DNA of 64,000 nucleotides from Hymenobacter sp. 15J16-1T3B (GCF_020711235.1 NZ_JAJFAV010000004.1:310001-374000); one strand, 5' to 3'. Positions 43,963 through 52,916 are shown, counted from the first letter of the stretch. A program made the numbers and translations. Notes: generated from the sequence alone by a model not told the origin.

Positions 43963-45264
43963 CTATTGTTTGACGAAGCGCTGCACGGTGGTGCCCGCCG
44001 CCGTGCGCATCCGCAGCACGTAGAGCCCGGCGGGCCAGGCCTGCACGTCCCAGGTTTCGGCGAGGGTGCGGCCCTGGGGCCGGACCTGGCGCCGCGCCAC
44101 CACCTGCCCGAGGGCGTTGACGACCTCCAGCTCGACGGGCAGGCCCGGCGCCGGCAGGTCCGGGGCCGTGAGCAGCAGGTGCCGGCTGACCGGGTTGGGG
44201 CTGAGCGTGAGCTGCAGCGGAGCCGCGGCCGGGGCGGCTGCCGTCACGGTGCCGGGCGCGTAGTAAAAGGAGAGGAGCAACACGACCGGCGCGGGGTTAT
44301 AGTCCTCGTGCCGCGTCCATTGGTAGCGCAGGTGGTGGTCGGCGCTGTAGCGAAATTCGCTGGAGTCCTGGTGCAGCACGGACGACGAGGCCACGAAGTT
44401 GCCGTGGGCGTCAAAGCGGCCCCGGTAGGGCGTGGCGGCCTGCCAGCCGCCGGGGTGCAGGAACTGCGCAGTCCGGAATACCACGGTATCAGTGCCGCTA
44501 GTCGTAAAGCGCACGGTGTCGCGGGCTTCGGAGGCCGTCACGCCGCCGTAATCGGTCCAGCGGCTGGCGTTGAGCCGCCGCAGCGGCCAGTTGCGCCAGT
44601 TGTAGCGGTGAACCTGGCGGCGCAGCACCCAGCTGCCGTTATCGTATTCTTCCTGCACGCTGCTCTGCCAGCGGCCGTTTTGCAGCGCGAAAGTAATGCG
44701 CCCCACGGGCTGGCGGGGTTGCCCGCCCAGCTGCATGTAGTACACCATGCTGGTAATGGTGCCGGCCGCGTCGTAGGTGTAACTGCTCTCGAAGAGGTTA
44801 GTCTGCCGGCCGTCGTTGGCTTCGTTGCGGGTCAGGTTGCCGTGCGCGTCGTAGGCGTAGGTAAAAGTGTAGGTGACGGGCGGCGCCGGCGGCGCGTTTT
44901 CCCACCGCTCCATCGTGACGCCAACGAGCTGGTTGTTGGCGTTGTACGTGCTGTTTTGCCGGTACTGCAGCTGGCCGCTGAGCGAGTCGGTCCCGACCAA
45001 GAAGGCAAGCTGGCCCGCGGCGTTATAAGTGTACCGATACAGCGTAATGCCGCCCGTAGCGTAATGGAACGACACCCAGGCCGGCCGCTGGTTCATAAAA
45101 TTGTTCGCCGACCACTCGACGGGACGACCCGTCACCATCGGCGGCACGACCTGCGGAACCGCCCACAGGAGGTTCGGCCTGCTCACGCCGGAGATGGTAG
45201 TGCCCTGCGCCAAGGCGCCGTAGCCAAGAACCTGCAGACTTAGTAAGAGTAACAGGTGCTTCAT
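43963..45264 (-). CDS. T9SS-exported YD-repeat-like protein
   Basis: The start at ATG 45264 gives a signal peptide (MKHLLLLLSLQVLGYGALAQ). The 433-residue product has Tyr/Asp-rich strands such as YTYNAAGQLAFL, TYNANNQLVGVTMERW, YAYDAHGNLTRNE and YTYDAAGTITSMV, which resemble single YD/RHS repeats. A type A T9SS sorting domain closes it (LSPNPVSRHLLL ... LYVLRMRTAAGTTVQRFVKQ). It is therefore a secreted, probably cell-surface protein. No toxin domain is present, so it is not a polymorphic-toxin RHS. The role is unknown. Confidence 0.8.
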   Translation of the reverse strand: MKHLLLLLSLQVLGYGALAQGTTISGVSRPNLLWAVPQVVPPMVTGRPVEWSANNFMNQRPAWVSFHYATGGITLYRYTYNAAGQLAFLVGTDSLSGQLQYRQNSTYNANNQLVGVTMERWENAPPAPPVTYTFTYAYDAHGNLTRNEANDGRQTNLFESSYTYDAAGTITSMVYYMQLGGQPRQPVGRITFALQNGRWQSSVQEEYDNGSWVLRRQVHRYNWRNWPLRRLNASRWTDYGGVTASEARDTVRFTTSGTDTVVFRTAQFLHPGGWQAATPYRGRFDAHGNFVASSSVLHQDSSEFRYSADHHLRYQWTRHEDYNPAPVVLLLSFYYAPGTVTAAAPAAAPLQLTLSPNPVSRHLLLTAPDLPAPGLPVELEVVNALGQVVARRQVRPQGRTLAETWDVQAWPAGLYVLRMRTAAGTTVQRFVKQ

Positions 45265-45318
45265 AAACAACTGGAACGAGGAATGAAGCCAGCCCTGCGC
45301 AATAACCGTACCTCCGGA

Positions 45319-45366
45319 ACCGCCCCGCTGCGCCTGCGCACCGGCGCGCAGGCGCAGCGGGGCGGT
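45319..45366 (-). terminator. GC-rich hairpin after the pectin-esterase operon
   Basis: A perfect 21-bp stem (45319-45339 with 45346-45366) with a six-base loop. It lies downstream of the last pectinesterase gene (stop at 45448) and upstream of the next minus-strand gene. There is no T-tract. Confidence 0.7.
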
Positions 45367-45447
45367 GCGGTGCAGGCAATGCCCGAAAACAAGGCCGCCG
45401 GCCGCCGCAGCTGCGGGGCCGGCGGGACCGAGTTGCCGAAAAGCAAG

Positions 45448-46452
45448 TTACCGGGCTGGCGTGGGGTTCCAGTCGCCGAATACTTTCTGCGTAGTGTACT
45501 GCCGCGCCTCGCGGCGCGTCAGCTGCCGGCTCCAGGCCGCGCGCTGCCCCGTCGGCGCGCCCGGGCCCGTCGAGTGGTACTCGGCGTAATAGGCCGTCTT
45601 TTCGTTGTCGGGCTGGCCCCAGTTGTGCCAGCCCTCGGGCCGGATGTGGGCGCCCAGCTCGCAGCCGATAAACACCGTGCGGGCGTGGGGGCGCCAGGGC
45701 CGGCCCAGGTACACCGTGGTGGCCGCCGGCGCCGCCGTCAGCCGGCAGTGCAAAAACACCAGTCCAAAGGCCTGCCGGGGCGTGGTGGAAGCGGCGGTGA
45801 CGTAGGAGTTGGACTTGCTATGGATGACGCAGCGCTCAAACACGGCCGTGGCCGCGCCGAAGATAAAGTCGGTGGTGCCCTCGATGTAGCAGTCTTGGTA
45901 GAGCTGCCGGCTGTTGTCCTGGGCCAGAAACAGCGTGTCCTGGTGGCCCAGCAGCCGGCAGTTGCGCACCTGCGCCCGGTCGCCTTCCACGTGCAGGGCC
46001 ACGGCCTGGCCCACCGGCCCGGCCGCGTTTTCGATGGTGAGGTTTTCGGCCCGGAAGTCGTTGCCCTGCACCCGCACCGTGGACGAGGTGTAGGTCGTGT
46101 GCTTTTCGGCGTCGCCGGAGTAGTCGCTCCAGCTGATGACCACGCCCTGCTGGCTCTCCCCGAGCAGGGTAATGTGGGTTTTCTGGGACGGAATCAGCAG
46201 CTTCTCGCGGTAGGTGCCGTTTTTGAGGAAGATGACGGCCTCCACCTGCATAAAGTCGCGCACGGCCATGACGGCCTCCTGCACGGTGCGGTAGTCGCCC
46301 GTGCCGTCGGCGGCTACCACCAGCCGCACCGGTTGGTTGAACGAGGGCGGCGCGGGGGCTTTGGCCGCGGGGGCGGGCGTAGTCTGGGCGCGCAGGGCCG
46401 GGCCGCTCAGCAGCAAGGCCGCCGTCAGCAGGGGCCAAAAGAGCTTGCTCAC
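45448..46452 (-). CDS. Pectin methylesterase (CE8), fourth gene of the pectin operon
   Basis: The start is the GTG at 46452, which overlaps the upstream stop in GTGA. This gives a 334-residue product with a signal peptide ending ALRAQ. It is a carbohydrate esterase family 8 beta-helix: VRLVVAADGTGDYRTVQEAV, GPVGQAVALHVEGDRAQVRNC, GHQDTLF with the catalytic Asp, YIEGTTDFIFG with the second Asp, and YLGRPWRPHARTVF with the conserved Arg/Trp. It removes methyl groups from homogalacturonan outside the inner membrane. It is a close paralogue of the preceding gene. Confidence 0.92.
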   Translation of the reverse strand: MSKLFWPLLTAALLLSGPALRAQTTPAPAAKAPAPPSFNQPVRLVVAADGTGDYRTVQEAVMAVRDFMQVEAVIFLKNGTYREKLLIPSQKTHITLLGESQQGVVISWSDYSGDAEKHTTYTSSTVRVQGNDFRAENLTIENAAGPVGQAVALHVEGDRAQVRNCRLLGHQDTLFLAQDNSRQLYQDCYIEGTTDFIFGAATAVFERCVIHSKSNSYVTAASTTPRQAFGLVFLHCRLTAAPAATTVYLGRPWRPHARTVFIGCELGAHIRPEGWHNWGQPDNEKTAYYAEYHSTGPGAPTGQRAAWSRQLTRREARQYTTQKVFGDWNPTPAR

Positions 46453-47399
46453 AGGTCGAGTTTGGGGTTCCAGTTGCGGAATACGTGCTCCACGGTGTAC
46501 TGCCGGGCTTCCTCGTCGCTGAGCTGGTGGCTCCACATCACGCGTTTGGCCGGCTGCGCCCCGGGGCCGCGGTTCTGGTACTCGGCGTAGCGGGCGGTCT
46601 GCTTGTTCGACTCCTTTTCCCAATGGTCCCAGCCCAGGGCGCCAATCTGCGGGCCCAGCTCGCAGCGCAGAAACACCGTTTTGGCGTAGGGCCGCCAGGG
46701 CCGGCCGAGCAGGAAGGAGCCCGCCGGAGCGTCGCCGCTCACGCGGCAGTTGTTGAACACGTAGCCGTAGCGCACGCTGTCGGGGGTAGAGGCGGCCGTC
46801 ACGTAGCCTTTCTGCTTGCAGAAAATGGTGCAGCCCTCAAACCACGCCGTCGAGGAGCCGAAGATGAAATCCACCGTGCCCTCGATGTAGCAGTCCTGGT
46901 AGTACTGGCGCGAGCCGTAGCCGTAGGTATACAGCGTGTCCTGGAAGCCGAGGAAGCGGCAGTTCTTGAAGCGCATCCTGTCCCCAGCTACCCACAGCGC
47001 CACGGCCTGGCCCACCGGCCCCGAGGAGTTCTGGAAGGTCAGGTTTTCGGCCGTGAAATCGGTGCCGTAGAGGTAGCAACTCGCCGAGCCCGACGTGCCC
47101 TTCTCCTCGCCGAAGATGTTTTTCTTCTGGTTGTAGTCGTCGTAGGTCAGGATGGTCCGGTCCCGGTCCTCGCCGATAAGGCGCACCAGGTTTTTGGAGC
47201 CGGCCAGGATGAGCTTCTCCTTATATGTCCCCCGCTTGACGAAGATGGTGGTGACTTTCTTGCGGAAGTCGGGCACGGCGTTGAAGGCTTCCTGCACCGT
47301 GCGAAACTGCCCGGAGCCGTCCTGGGCCACCACGAAGTCGTAGGCCAGGGCCCGGCCCAGCGTAAGCCAGCTGAAAACGAGAACGAGGAGGTACTTCAC
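46449..47399 (-). CDS. Pectin methylesterase (CE8), third gene of the pectin operon
   Basis: The 316-residue protein starts at a GTG (47399) overlapping the stop of the upstream esterase in GTGA, so translation is coupled. It has a signal peptide (MKYLLVLVFSWLTLGRALA) and the full CE8 set: VVAQDGSGQFRTVQEAFNAV, GQAVALWVAGDRMRFKNC, GFQDTLY, YIEGTVDFIFGSS and LLGRPWRPYAKTVF. The catalytic Asp residues and the RPW motif are intact. It demethylates pectin and is likely periplasmic. It is overlapped by the second CE8 gene downstream. Confidence 0.93.
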   Translation of the reverse strand: MKYLLVLVFSWLTLGRALAYDFVVAQDGSGQFRTVQEAFNAVPDFRKKVTTIFVKRGTYKEKLILAGSKNLVRLIGEDRDRTILTYDDYNQKKNIFGEEKGTSGSASCYLYGTDFTAENLTFQNSSGPVGQAVALWVAGDRMRFKNCRFLGFQDTLYTYGYGSRQYYQDCYIEGTVDFIFGSSTAWFEGCTIFCKQKGYVTAASTPDSVRYGYVFNNCRVSGDAPAGSFLLGRPWRPYAKTVFLRCELGPQIGALGWDHWEKESNKQTARYAEYQNRGPGAQPAKRVMWSHQLSDEEARQYTVEHVFRNWNPKLDL

Positions 47400-48232
47400 G
47401 GCGTGGTCGGTTGAGCGTCTTTGGCACCGGCGGCGGGCGGCACGGCGTTTTTGGGCAGGGGCTGGGCCATCCGCTCCGAGAGCAGCGGCAGCTGCTGCGC
47501 TTTGATTTCACCCACAACCAGCTGGGCCATCTTGCGCGCCCCCAGCTCCGAAAAGTGCGTGTTGTCCTGGCGGCCGTAGGGGTAATTGGGATGGTCGCCC
47601 GGGGCCAGTTGCAGAAACAGCAGCTTGGAGTTTTCCTCGCCGAACTGCTGCAGCAGCTCCCGGCTCAGCTTGTCGAGGTCGATGAGCGGCACGCGCTCGG
47701 CTTTGGCTAGCTCGGCGGTGGCGGCCGAATAGGCCACGTGGGTTTCCTGCTGGCGGCCGTCCTTGAACTTGCGCCGCGTCACCGGGGTGATGAGCACCGG
47801 GTAGGCCTTTTTGGCGCGCGTTTCCTGCACGAACTTCAGCAGGTTGCGGCGGTAGTCGGCCGGGGAGGTGTAGCGGTCCGGGTGCGCTTCCGATTCGTCG
47901 TTGTGGCCGAATTGGATCAGCACGTAGTCGCCGGGCTGCAGGGCGTCGACGATGGGCTGCCAGCGGTTTTCGGCCAAAAAGGTGCGGGTGCTGCGCCCGT
48001 TCTGGGCGCGGTTGTCCACCACCACCGTCGTGTCGAAAAACGTGCCCAGTGGCATGCCCCAGCCGGTTTCGGGGAAGGTCTGCCGCACTTTCTGGGCAAT
48101 GGTGGAGTCGCCGATGAGGTAGAGCTTGAGCTTCTTGGGCGGGGCGGGGGGCGCCGTGAAGGCCGCCAGCAGCAAGAGCAGCAAGCTCAGCGGCCAGAAG
48201 CGGCGCAGCAGGACGCGGTGGTGGGTGGGCAT
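47396..48232 (-). CDS. Rhamnogalacturonan acetylesterase-like SGNH hydrolase (CE12), second gene of the pectin operon
   Basis: The start at ATG 48232 gives a signal-anchor (RRFWPLSLLLLLLAAF) and a 278-residue enzyme. The SGNH blocks are present: LYLIGDSTIAQ with the nucleophile Ser, TGWGMPL, DNRAQNGRSTRTF with the Gly/Asn oxyanion residues, IQFGHNDES and DNTHFSELGARKMA with the catalytic Asp-x-x-His. Family CE12 removes acetyl groups from rhamnogalacturonan or pectin. The frame extends upstream, but the extra residues overlap the next gene. It is a close paralogue of the first gene in the operon. Its stop overlaps the start of the CE8 gene. Confidence 0.9.
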   Translation of the reverse strand: MPTHHRVLLRRFWPLSLLLLLLAAFTAPPAPPKKLKLYLIGDSTIAQKVRQTFPETGWGMPLGTFFDTTVVVDNRAQNGRSTRTFLAENRWQPIVDALQPGDYVLIQFGHNDESEAHPDRYTSPADYRRNLLKFVQETRAKKAYPVLITPVTRRKFKDGRQQETHVAYSAATAELAKAERVPLIDLDKLSRELLQQFGEENSKLLFLQLAPGDHPNYPYGRQDNTHFSELGARKMAQLVVGEIKAQQLPLLSERMAQPLPKNAVPPAAGAKDAQPTTP

Positions 48233-48273
48233 AGGGAAACGGAATGGAGATGACGCGCTGGGCAAACCGGCGG

Positions 48274-49053
48274 TTACTTCGCCTGCGCGTCGACGGTCTT
48301 TTTCGACTCGCGCTTGACGATGCGCTCGGCCAGTTCCAGCCTGAGGGCGCGCACGTCGGCCAGTACCAGCTCGGCCATGCGGCGGGCGCCCAGCTCCGAG
48401 AAGTGGGTGTTGTCGTCGCGGCCGTCGGGGTAGTTCGGGTGCTCCCCGGGCACGAGCTGGTTGAAGAGCAGCTTGGAATTTTCGACCCCAAACTGCTGCA
48501 GCAGGGCCATGCTGGTCTGGCTCAGGTCGATGAGCGGCACCTGGTTGGCGCGGGCCACTTTGCGCACCAGCTCGGCGTAGGCGGCGTGGGTGTCCTCCAC
48601 CTTGCCGGCGGCGTCGAACTTGCGGCGGGCCACCGGCGTGAGCAGCACCGGCATGGCCTTCTTGGCCCGGGTTTCCGTCACGAAGCGCAGCAGGTTCTGC
48701 TGAAACTCGGTTTCGGTGGTGTAGCTGCGCTTGGTGGGCACCTCGTCGTTGTGGCCGAACTGAATGAACACGTAGTCGCCCGGCTTGAGCGCGTCGACCA
48801 CGGCCTGCCAGCGGTTTTCGGTGATAAAGGTTTTGGTGCTGCGCCCGTTCTGGGCGCGGTTGTCCACGGCCACCGTCTCGTCGAAGAACACGGCGAAGGG
48901 GGTGCCCCAGCCGGTTTCGGGGTAAGCCTTGACCTCCTTCTGGGCCATGGTGGAGTCGCCGACGAGGTAGACCTTGATGGACGTGGGGGCCGGGGCGGTG
49001 AAGGCGGCCAGGAGCAGCAGGAGCAAGGCGCCGGCCGCAAAACGAATACGCAT
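48274..49053 (-). CDS. Rhamnogalacturonan acetylesterase-like SGNH hydrolase (CE12), first gene of the pectin operon
   Basis: The 259-residue enzyme starts at ATG 49053 (a start at 49083 adds ten residues) and has a signal peptide (MRIRFAAGALLLLLLAAFTA). SGNH/CE12 motifs are VYLVGDSTMAQ, TGWGTPF, DNRAQNGRSTKTF, IQFGHNDEV and DNTHFSELGARRMAEL. All catalytic residues are present. It leads the four-gene minus-strand operon, 41 bases before the second CE12 gene. Upstream (49054-49315) no exact -7 element was found on the minus strand. Confidence 0.9.
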   Translation of the reverse strand: MRIRFAAGALLLLLLAAFTAPAPTSIKVYLVGDSTMAQKEVKAYPETGWGTPFAVFFDETVAVDNRAQNGRSTKTFITENRWQAVVDALKPGDYVFIQFGHNDEVPTKRSYTTETEFQQNLLRFVTETRAKKAMPVLLTPVARRKFDAAGKVEDTHAAYAELVRKVARANQVPLIDLSQTSMALLQQFGVENSKLLFNQLVPGEHPNYPDGRDDNTHFSELGARRMAELVLADVRALRLELAERIVKRESKKTVDAQAK

Positions 49054-49315
49054 AGTGCAAGCCAGTGAGCGAGAAAAATGCAAGCACCCGCGGCGCCAAC
49101 CCGCCTGCCCGAAAGCAGCGGCCGGCGCCGGGGCATTTCACTCACCACCCGATAGTTGGGGCTTTCCCGGGCGGCGTGCAAGCGGGCCCGCGCATTTTTC
49201 TGCGCAATCGTTATCGGGAACGTTGCCATCTTTAGCGCGTAGTAGGGCGCAACCCACCGGCCCACCGCCGCGTCTGTGGCCGAAGTTGCCGCCCCGTTTT
49301 TCCGCGCTATTGCTA

Positions 49316-49786
49316 ATGACTGCTTCTTCTTCCTCTTCAGCCGCCCCCACGCAATACTTCGATAATCCCGCCGGAACTATCTGGTATTATCCCGCGGGCT
49401 ACCTCCGTCTGGATTGGCACCGCACGCCCGGCCGCGAGGCCAACGTGCGCGACCTATACAAGGCTACCGCCGAGGCCTTGAAGCAGTTCGGCGTAACCCG
49501 GATTCTCTCCGACCACCGCCACATGCCGCCCATTTCGCCGCCCCTGCAGCGCTGGCTGGCCGAGCAGTGGGTGCCCGATACCGCCCGCGAAACTGGCTAC
49601 AACCGCGGGGCCGTGGTGCAGGCCTTTAATCTGTTCAATCGCATGGCTACCAATCAGATAGTCACGCAGATGACCAACACCAACGTGCCGGTCGCCGTCG
49701 ATTACTTCGACAGCGAGGAGGCGGCGGAACGCTGGCTGCTGAGCGACGACGCTCCCCAGTCCGGGGCCGTCGGCAGCGGGGTGTAG
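49316..49786 (+). CDS. Hypothetical STAS/SpoIIAA-like protein
   Basis: The 156-residue cytosolic protein starts at ATG 49316. It has YYPAGYLRLDWHRTPGREANVRDLYKATAEAL followed by VTRILSDHRHMPPISPPLQRWL and late VPVAVDYFDSEEAAERWLL. The strand-helix pattern and the closing D/E-E-A-x-x-WL element resemble the SpoIIAA-like/STAS group that holds small regulatory proteins in Bacteroidota. I cannot name the family firmly. It is divergent from the pectin operon and precedes the CPBP protease gene. Confidence 0.55.
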   Translation: MTASSSSSAAPTQYFDNPAGTIWYYPAGYLRLDWHRTPGREANVRDLYKATAEALKQFGVTRILSDHRHMPPISPPLQRWLAEQWVPDTARETGYNRGAVVQAFNLFNRMATNQIVTQMTNTNVPVAVDYFDSEEAAERWLLSDDAPQSGAVGSGV

Positions 49787-49860
49787 TGCCGGCGCGCCGG
49801 ACAAATAATCGACTAGATCTATATTCGCGGTCTACGCTTACTGCTAACGTTCCGCGACTC

Positions 49861-50658
49861 GTGCTTACCACGTCTGCGCCGCGCCCCGTGCGGGCGGGGC
49901 AGCGCCTTTCGCCCGTGCTGGGTTTTCTGCTGCTGGCCGCCACTTACCACGCGGCCGAGTACACCATGCGCTTTCACCAGCAGGTGGTGCTGTTTCTAAT
50001 TCTGATGCTGGCCGTGGTGGGCGTGGCCTACGCCGTGGCGCGGTGGCAGGGCTTGGGCGGGCTCAGCGCCTGGGGGCTCGGTGGCGGGCGCCGCGGTGCC
50101 ATACTGCTGGGCGCGGGCCTGCTGATTGGTCTTGCGGGCAACCTGCTGGCCTTTGGACTGCGGCTTGGGTTGGGCATTGAGGTGTTGGGGCCGTGGCCCG
50201 CCCCGGCCGCGCTGGCCCAGGGCCTGCTGCTGTTCGGGCTGGGCACGTTGCTGCCCTCCCTGGCCGAAGACATTCTCACCCGCGGCTACCTGTGGCGGCA
50301 TCTGAGTGGGCGGCTGCAGCCCGGCGCGCTGGTGCTGGCGTCGGCGGCAGTGTACGTGCTCAACCACGTGTACGCCCTCGGCAGCGGCCCGGCCCAACTC
50401 ACCTACCTGTTCGTGTTGGGGGTGAGCTTTGCCATTCCGCTGGTCGTGACGGGCAATCTGTGGTACGCCGTGGGCGCGCACTGGGCCGGCAACATCGTCT
50501 ACCGCCTCGGCCACGACGTGCTCAGCGTCGCCGACGGCCCAAATCCGTTTTCTGGCCTCTGGGCCCTGACCATCTGCATGGTCCTGCTGATTCCGGTGCA
50601 CTTGCTGGTGGCCCGCACGCTCGGCCGCCGGCTGTTCAGTCGACAGTTCAGGGCCTAA
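49861..50658 (+). CDS. CPBP-family intramembrane metalloprotease
   Basis: The start at GTG 49861 was chosen because a near-consensus -7 element (tatattcg, 49820-49827) lies inside the longer frame that begins at 49786. The 265-residue protein has about seven membrane helices. CPBP/Abi motifs are LAEDILTRGYLWR (a variant of EExxxR with Glu-Asp), VLNHVYAL (the His of the second motif) and AHWAGNIVYRL (HxxxN). These proteins cut membrane-bound substrates; in bacteria they are tied to bacteriocin immunity or surface-protein processing, but the substrate here is unknown. Confidence 0.85.
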   Translation: MLTTSAPRPVRAGQRLSPVLGFLLLAATYHAAEYTMRFHQQVVLFLILMLAVVGVAYAVARWQGLGGLSAWGLGGGRRGAILLGAGLLIGLAGNLLAFGLRLGLGIEVLGPWPAPAALAQGLLLFGLGTLLPSLAEDILTRGYLWRHLSGRLQPGALVLASAAVYVLNHVYALGSGPAQLTYLFVLGVSFAIPLVVTGNLWYAVGAHWAGNIVYRLGHDVLSVADGPNPFSGLWALTICMVLLIPVHLLVARTLGRRLFSRQFRA

Positions 50659-50715
50659 CGCCGGTGCTGCGCCCGGCTAGCCGGCCGGGCCGCCGGCCGC
50701 GGGCCTAAGCAATGG

Positions 50716-50758
50716 CACAAAAAAGCCTCCGCTAGCAACTGACGGAGGCTTTTTTGTG
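50716..50758. terminator. Bidirectional terminator
   Basis: A perfect 16-bp stem (50716-50731 with 50743-50758) carries A-run and T-run (caaaaaagcctccg / cggaggcttttttg). It lies between the convergent CPBP and aldo/keto reductase genes. Confidence 0.9.
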
Positions 50759-50837
50759 CAGTCAACGGGCCGGCGTGCTTGGTGGCGCAGACCGTACGCT
50801 AGCAAGAGGCTCTGGCGGACTATTGTGCGCTGCTGCC

Positions 50838-51791
50838 CTAGGAGGCGCTGGCCTGCTCCAGGGCGCGGAGGTCATCGGCACTAAGCTGCAGCTGCAGGGC
50901 CGGCAGCAGCTCCTCGATCTGTTCGGGCTTGCTGCCCGAGGCAATGGGCGCCGTCAGGCCGGGCTGAGCCATGATCCAGGCCAGGGCCACCTGCGCGGGC
51001 GTAGCTTGGTGCCGGGCCGCCACTTCGTCGACGGCCGCTAGAATGCGCAGGCCGCGCTCGTTCAGGTATTTCTGGCCCACGCCGCCGCCACGGGCGCTTT
51101 TCTGCAAGTCGGCTTCGGAGCGGTACTTGCCGGTGAGGAAGCCCGCCGCGAGGCCGTAGTAGGGAATCACGCCCAGGCCGTACTGCTGCACCACCGGCAG
51201 CAGCTCCCGCTCGAAGTCGGCGCGGTCGTAGAGGTTGTAGAGCGGCTGCAGCGTCTCGTAGCGGGGCAGGCCGTGCTGCTCGCTGGCCTGCAGCGCCTCG
51301 GTCAGGCGCTGGGCCGAGAAGTTGGAGGCCCCGATGGCGCGCACCTTACCCTCCTTGATGAGCTGGGCGTAGGCCTCCAGCGGCTCCTGCACCGACACCG
51401 TCGGGTCGTCCTTGTGCGACTGGTAAAGGTCGATGTAATCGGTTTGCAGGCGCTGCAGGGAGCCTTCCACGGCGCGCAGGATGTAGTCTTTTTTCAGGCC
51501 CTTGTTTTCCGCGTTGACTTCCCAGCCGACTTTGGTGGCGATGATAACGTCGTCGCGGCGGCCGCGCTGCTTGAGCCACTGGCCGATGATGGTTTCAGAT
51601 TCGCCGCCCACGTGCCCGGGCACCCACACCGAGTAGCCGTCGGCCGTGTCGATGGCGTTGCCGCCGCCGGCCACGAAGGCGTCGAGGATGCGGAAGGACG
51701 TGGCTTGGTCGGCCGTCCAGCCGAAGACGTTGCCGCCGAGCACGAGCGGCGCAATGCGCAGGCCGGAGCGGCCCAGTTCGCGTTGTTGCAT
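50838..51791 (-). CDS. Aldo/keto reductase
   Basis: This 317-residue NADPH-dependent reductase starts MQQRELGRSGLRIAPLVLGG. The TIM-barrel active site is visible: NAIDTADGYS with Asp and Tyr, VIIATKVG with Lys and LYQSHKDDPTV with the His. The C-terminal cofactor loop is APIASGSKPEQIEELL, close to the usual IPGxxxxxQ form. It belongs to the YajO/Tas-like AKR group by eye. The physiological substrate is not predictable. It is divergent from the class D beta-lactamase gene. Confidence 0.93.
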   Translation of the reverse strand: MQQRELGRSGLRIAPLVLGGNVFGWTADQATSFRILDAFVAGGGNAIDTADGYSVWVPGHVGGESETIIGQWLKQRGRRDDVIIATKVGWEVNAENKGLKKDYILRAVEGSLQRLQTDYIDLYQSHKDDPTVSVQEPLEAYAQLIKEGKVRAIGASNFSAQRLTEALQASEQHGLPRYETLQPLYNLYDRADFERELLPVVQQYGLGVIPYYGLAAGFLTGKYRSEADLQKSARGGGVGQKYLNERGLRILAAVDEVAARHQATPAQVALAWIMAQPGLTAPIASGSKPEQIEELLPALQLQLSADDLRALEQASAS

Positions 51792-52002
51792 GGTTCAGGA
51801 GGGTTGGTAGGAGTGGCTATAACTCCCCGAAGGGCGCTTGGGTTTGGACTTCGGTCCCTCCGCAGTCGTGCGGGCTGGCCGTGCGCGGGGCATCCACCGA
51901 TGGCGGAGCCGCCGGCGCCGCTGCGTGCCCGAGCGGTGCGCGCCAGCGCGCAGTCGGCCCGAACGCGGTAACTTGCCAGTCCCAACCCTGTCCGCTTGCG
52001 CC

Positions 52003-52827
52003 ATGCTAGTTCGTCTTTGCCTGCTGCTGTTGACGTTGCTGAGCCTGCCGGCCGCACCGCCGCTGGCCGGATCCGGCCCGACCGAGCACAACTTTCAGCC
52101 CCTATTCGACAAATACGGGCTGCGCGGCTCGCTGCTGCTCTACGACGCGGCAACGGGGAAATTCACGGCCTACAACCCCAAGCGCTGCCGGCAAGGCTTC
52201 ATCCCCGCGTCCACGTTTAAGATTCCCAACACGCTCATCGGCCTGGAAACCGGCGCGCTGCGCGACACGGCCGACATCTGCAAGTGGGACGGCGTCAAGC
52301 GCAGCTTCCCGCAATGGAACCAGGACATGACCTACGCCCGGGCCCTGCGCGTGTCGTGCGTGCCCTGCTACCAGCAGCTGGCCCGGCGCGTGGGCGTGGC
52401 CCGCTACCACGCGCAACTACGCCGCATCGGCTACCCCGGCATGCAAGTCACGGCCGCCACCCTCGACACGTTCTGGCTGGGCGGCCCCTCGCGGCTCACT
52501 TCGTTTGAGCAAATCGAGTTTCTGCGCCGCCTGCACGCCGAACGACTGCCCGTAGCCCTTCGGCACCAGCGGGCCGTGAAGCAGTTGCTGGTGCTCCAGA
52601 AAACGGCCGCCTACACCTTCTGCGGCAAAACCGGCTGGCGCTTCCGCTCGGCCCAAAACCGCGACATCGGCTGGTTTGTGGGCTGGCTCACGCGGGCCGA
52701 CGGGCGCACCGTGTTTTTCGCCCTGAACGCCGAAACCCAGCCCGACCACGTGGCCGACGAGCGGTTTCAGACGGGGCGCCGCGCCATTGTGGAGCAGGCC
52801 CTGGCGGAGCTGGGCTGGCTGGGGTAG
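52003..52827 (+). CDS. Class D (OXA-type) beta-lactamase
   Basis: The 274-residue protein has a signal peptide (about residues 1-22). It carries the class D motifs: PASTFKIPN with the nucleophile Ser and the carbamylated Lys, the SxV-type element in RVSCVPCYQQLARRVG, and the KTG box in FCGKTGWRF. WDGVKRSFPQWNQDM before the second motif is also typical. The length is normal. Such enzymes hydrolyse penicillins and sometimes carbapenems in the periplasm. No integron or IS lies beside it, so it looks like an intrinsic chromosomal gene. The start at 52003 gives the signal peptide. A taacttgc promoter-like element is at 51969. Confidence 0.93.
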   Translation: MLVRLCLLLLTLLSLPAAPPLAGSGPTEHNFQPLFDKYGLRGSLLLYDAATGKFTAYNPKRCRQGFIPASTFKIPNTLIGLETGALRDTADICKWDGVKRSFPQWNQDMTYARALRVSCVPCYQQLARRVGVARYHAQLRRIGYPGMQVTAATLDTFWLGGPSRLTSFEQIEFLRRLHAERLPVALRHQRAVKQLLVLQKTAAYTFCGKTGWRFRSAQNRDIGWFVGWLTRADGRTVFFALNAETQPDHVADERFQTGRRAIVEQALAELGWLG

Positions 52828-52916
52828 CTGCGGCCCTGCCACCGCGGGCCCCGTTTGCGGCTCAATAAGGGAGCTAACCTCGTCGTTTTCGGCGGCGAAT
52901 TGCCTAATCTGCGTGT

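Noticed and set aside
43963-45264. RHS polymorphic toxin
   Set aside because: Only a few YD-like strands are present, there is no RHS core or toxin tip, and the protein ends in a T9SS sorting domain.
48233-49141. N-terminal extension of the second CE12 gene covering the first CE12 gene
   Set aside because: It lies in a wrong frame of the first esterase gene, and the signal peptide starts at the ATG at 48232.
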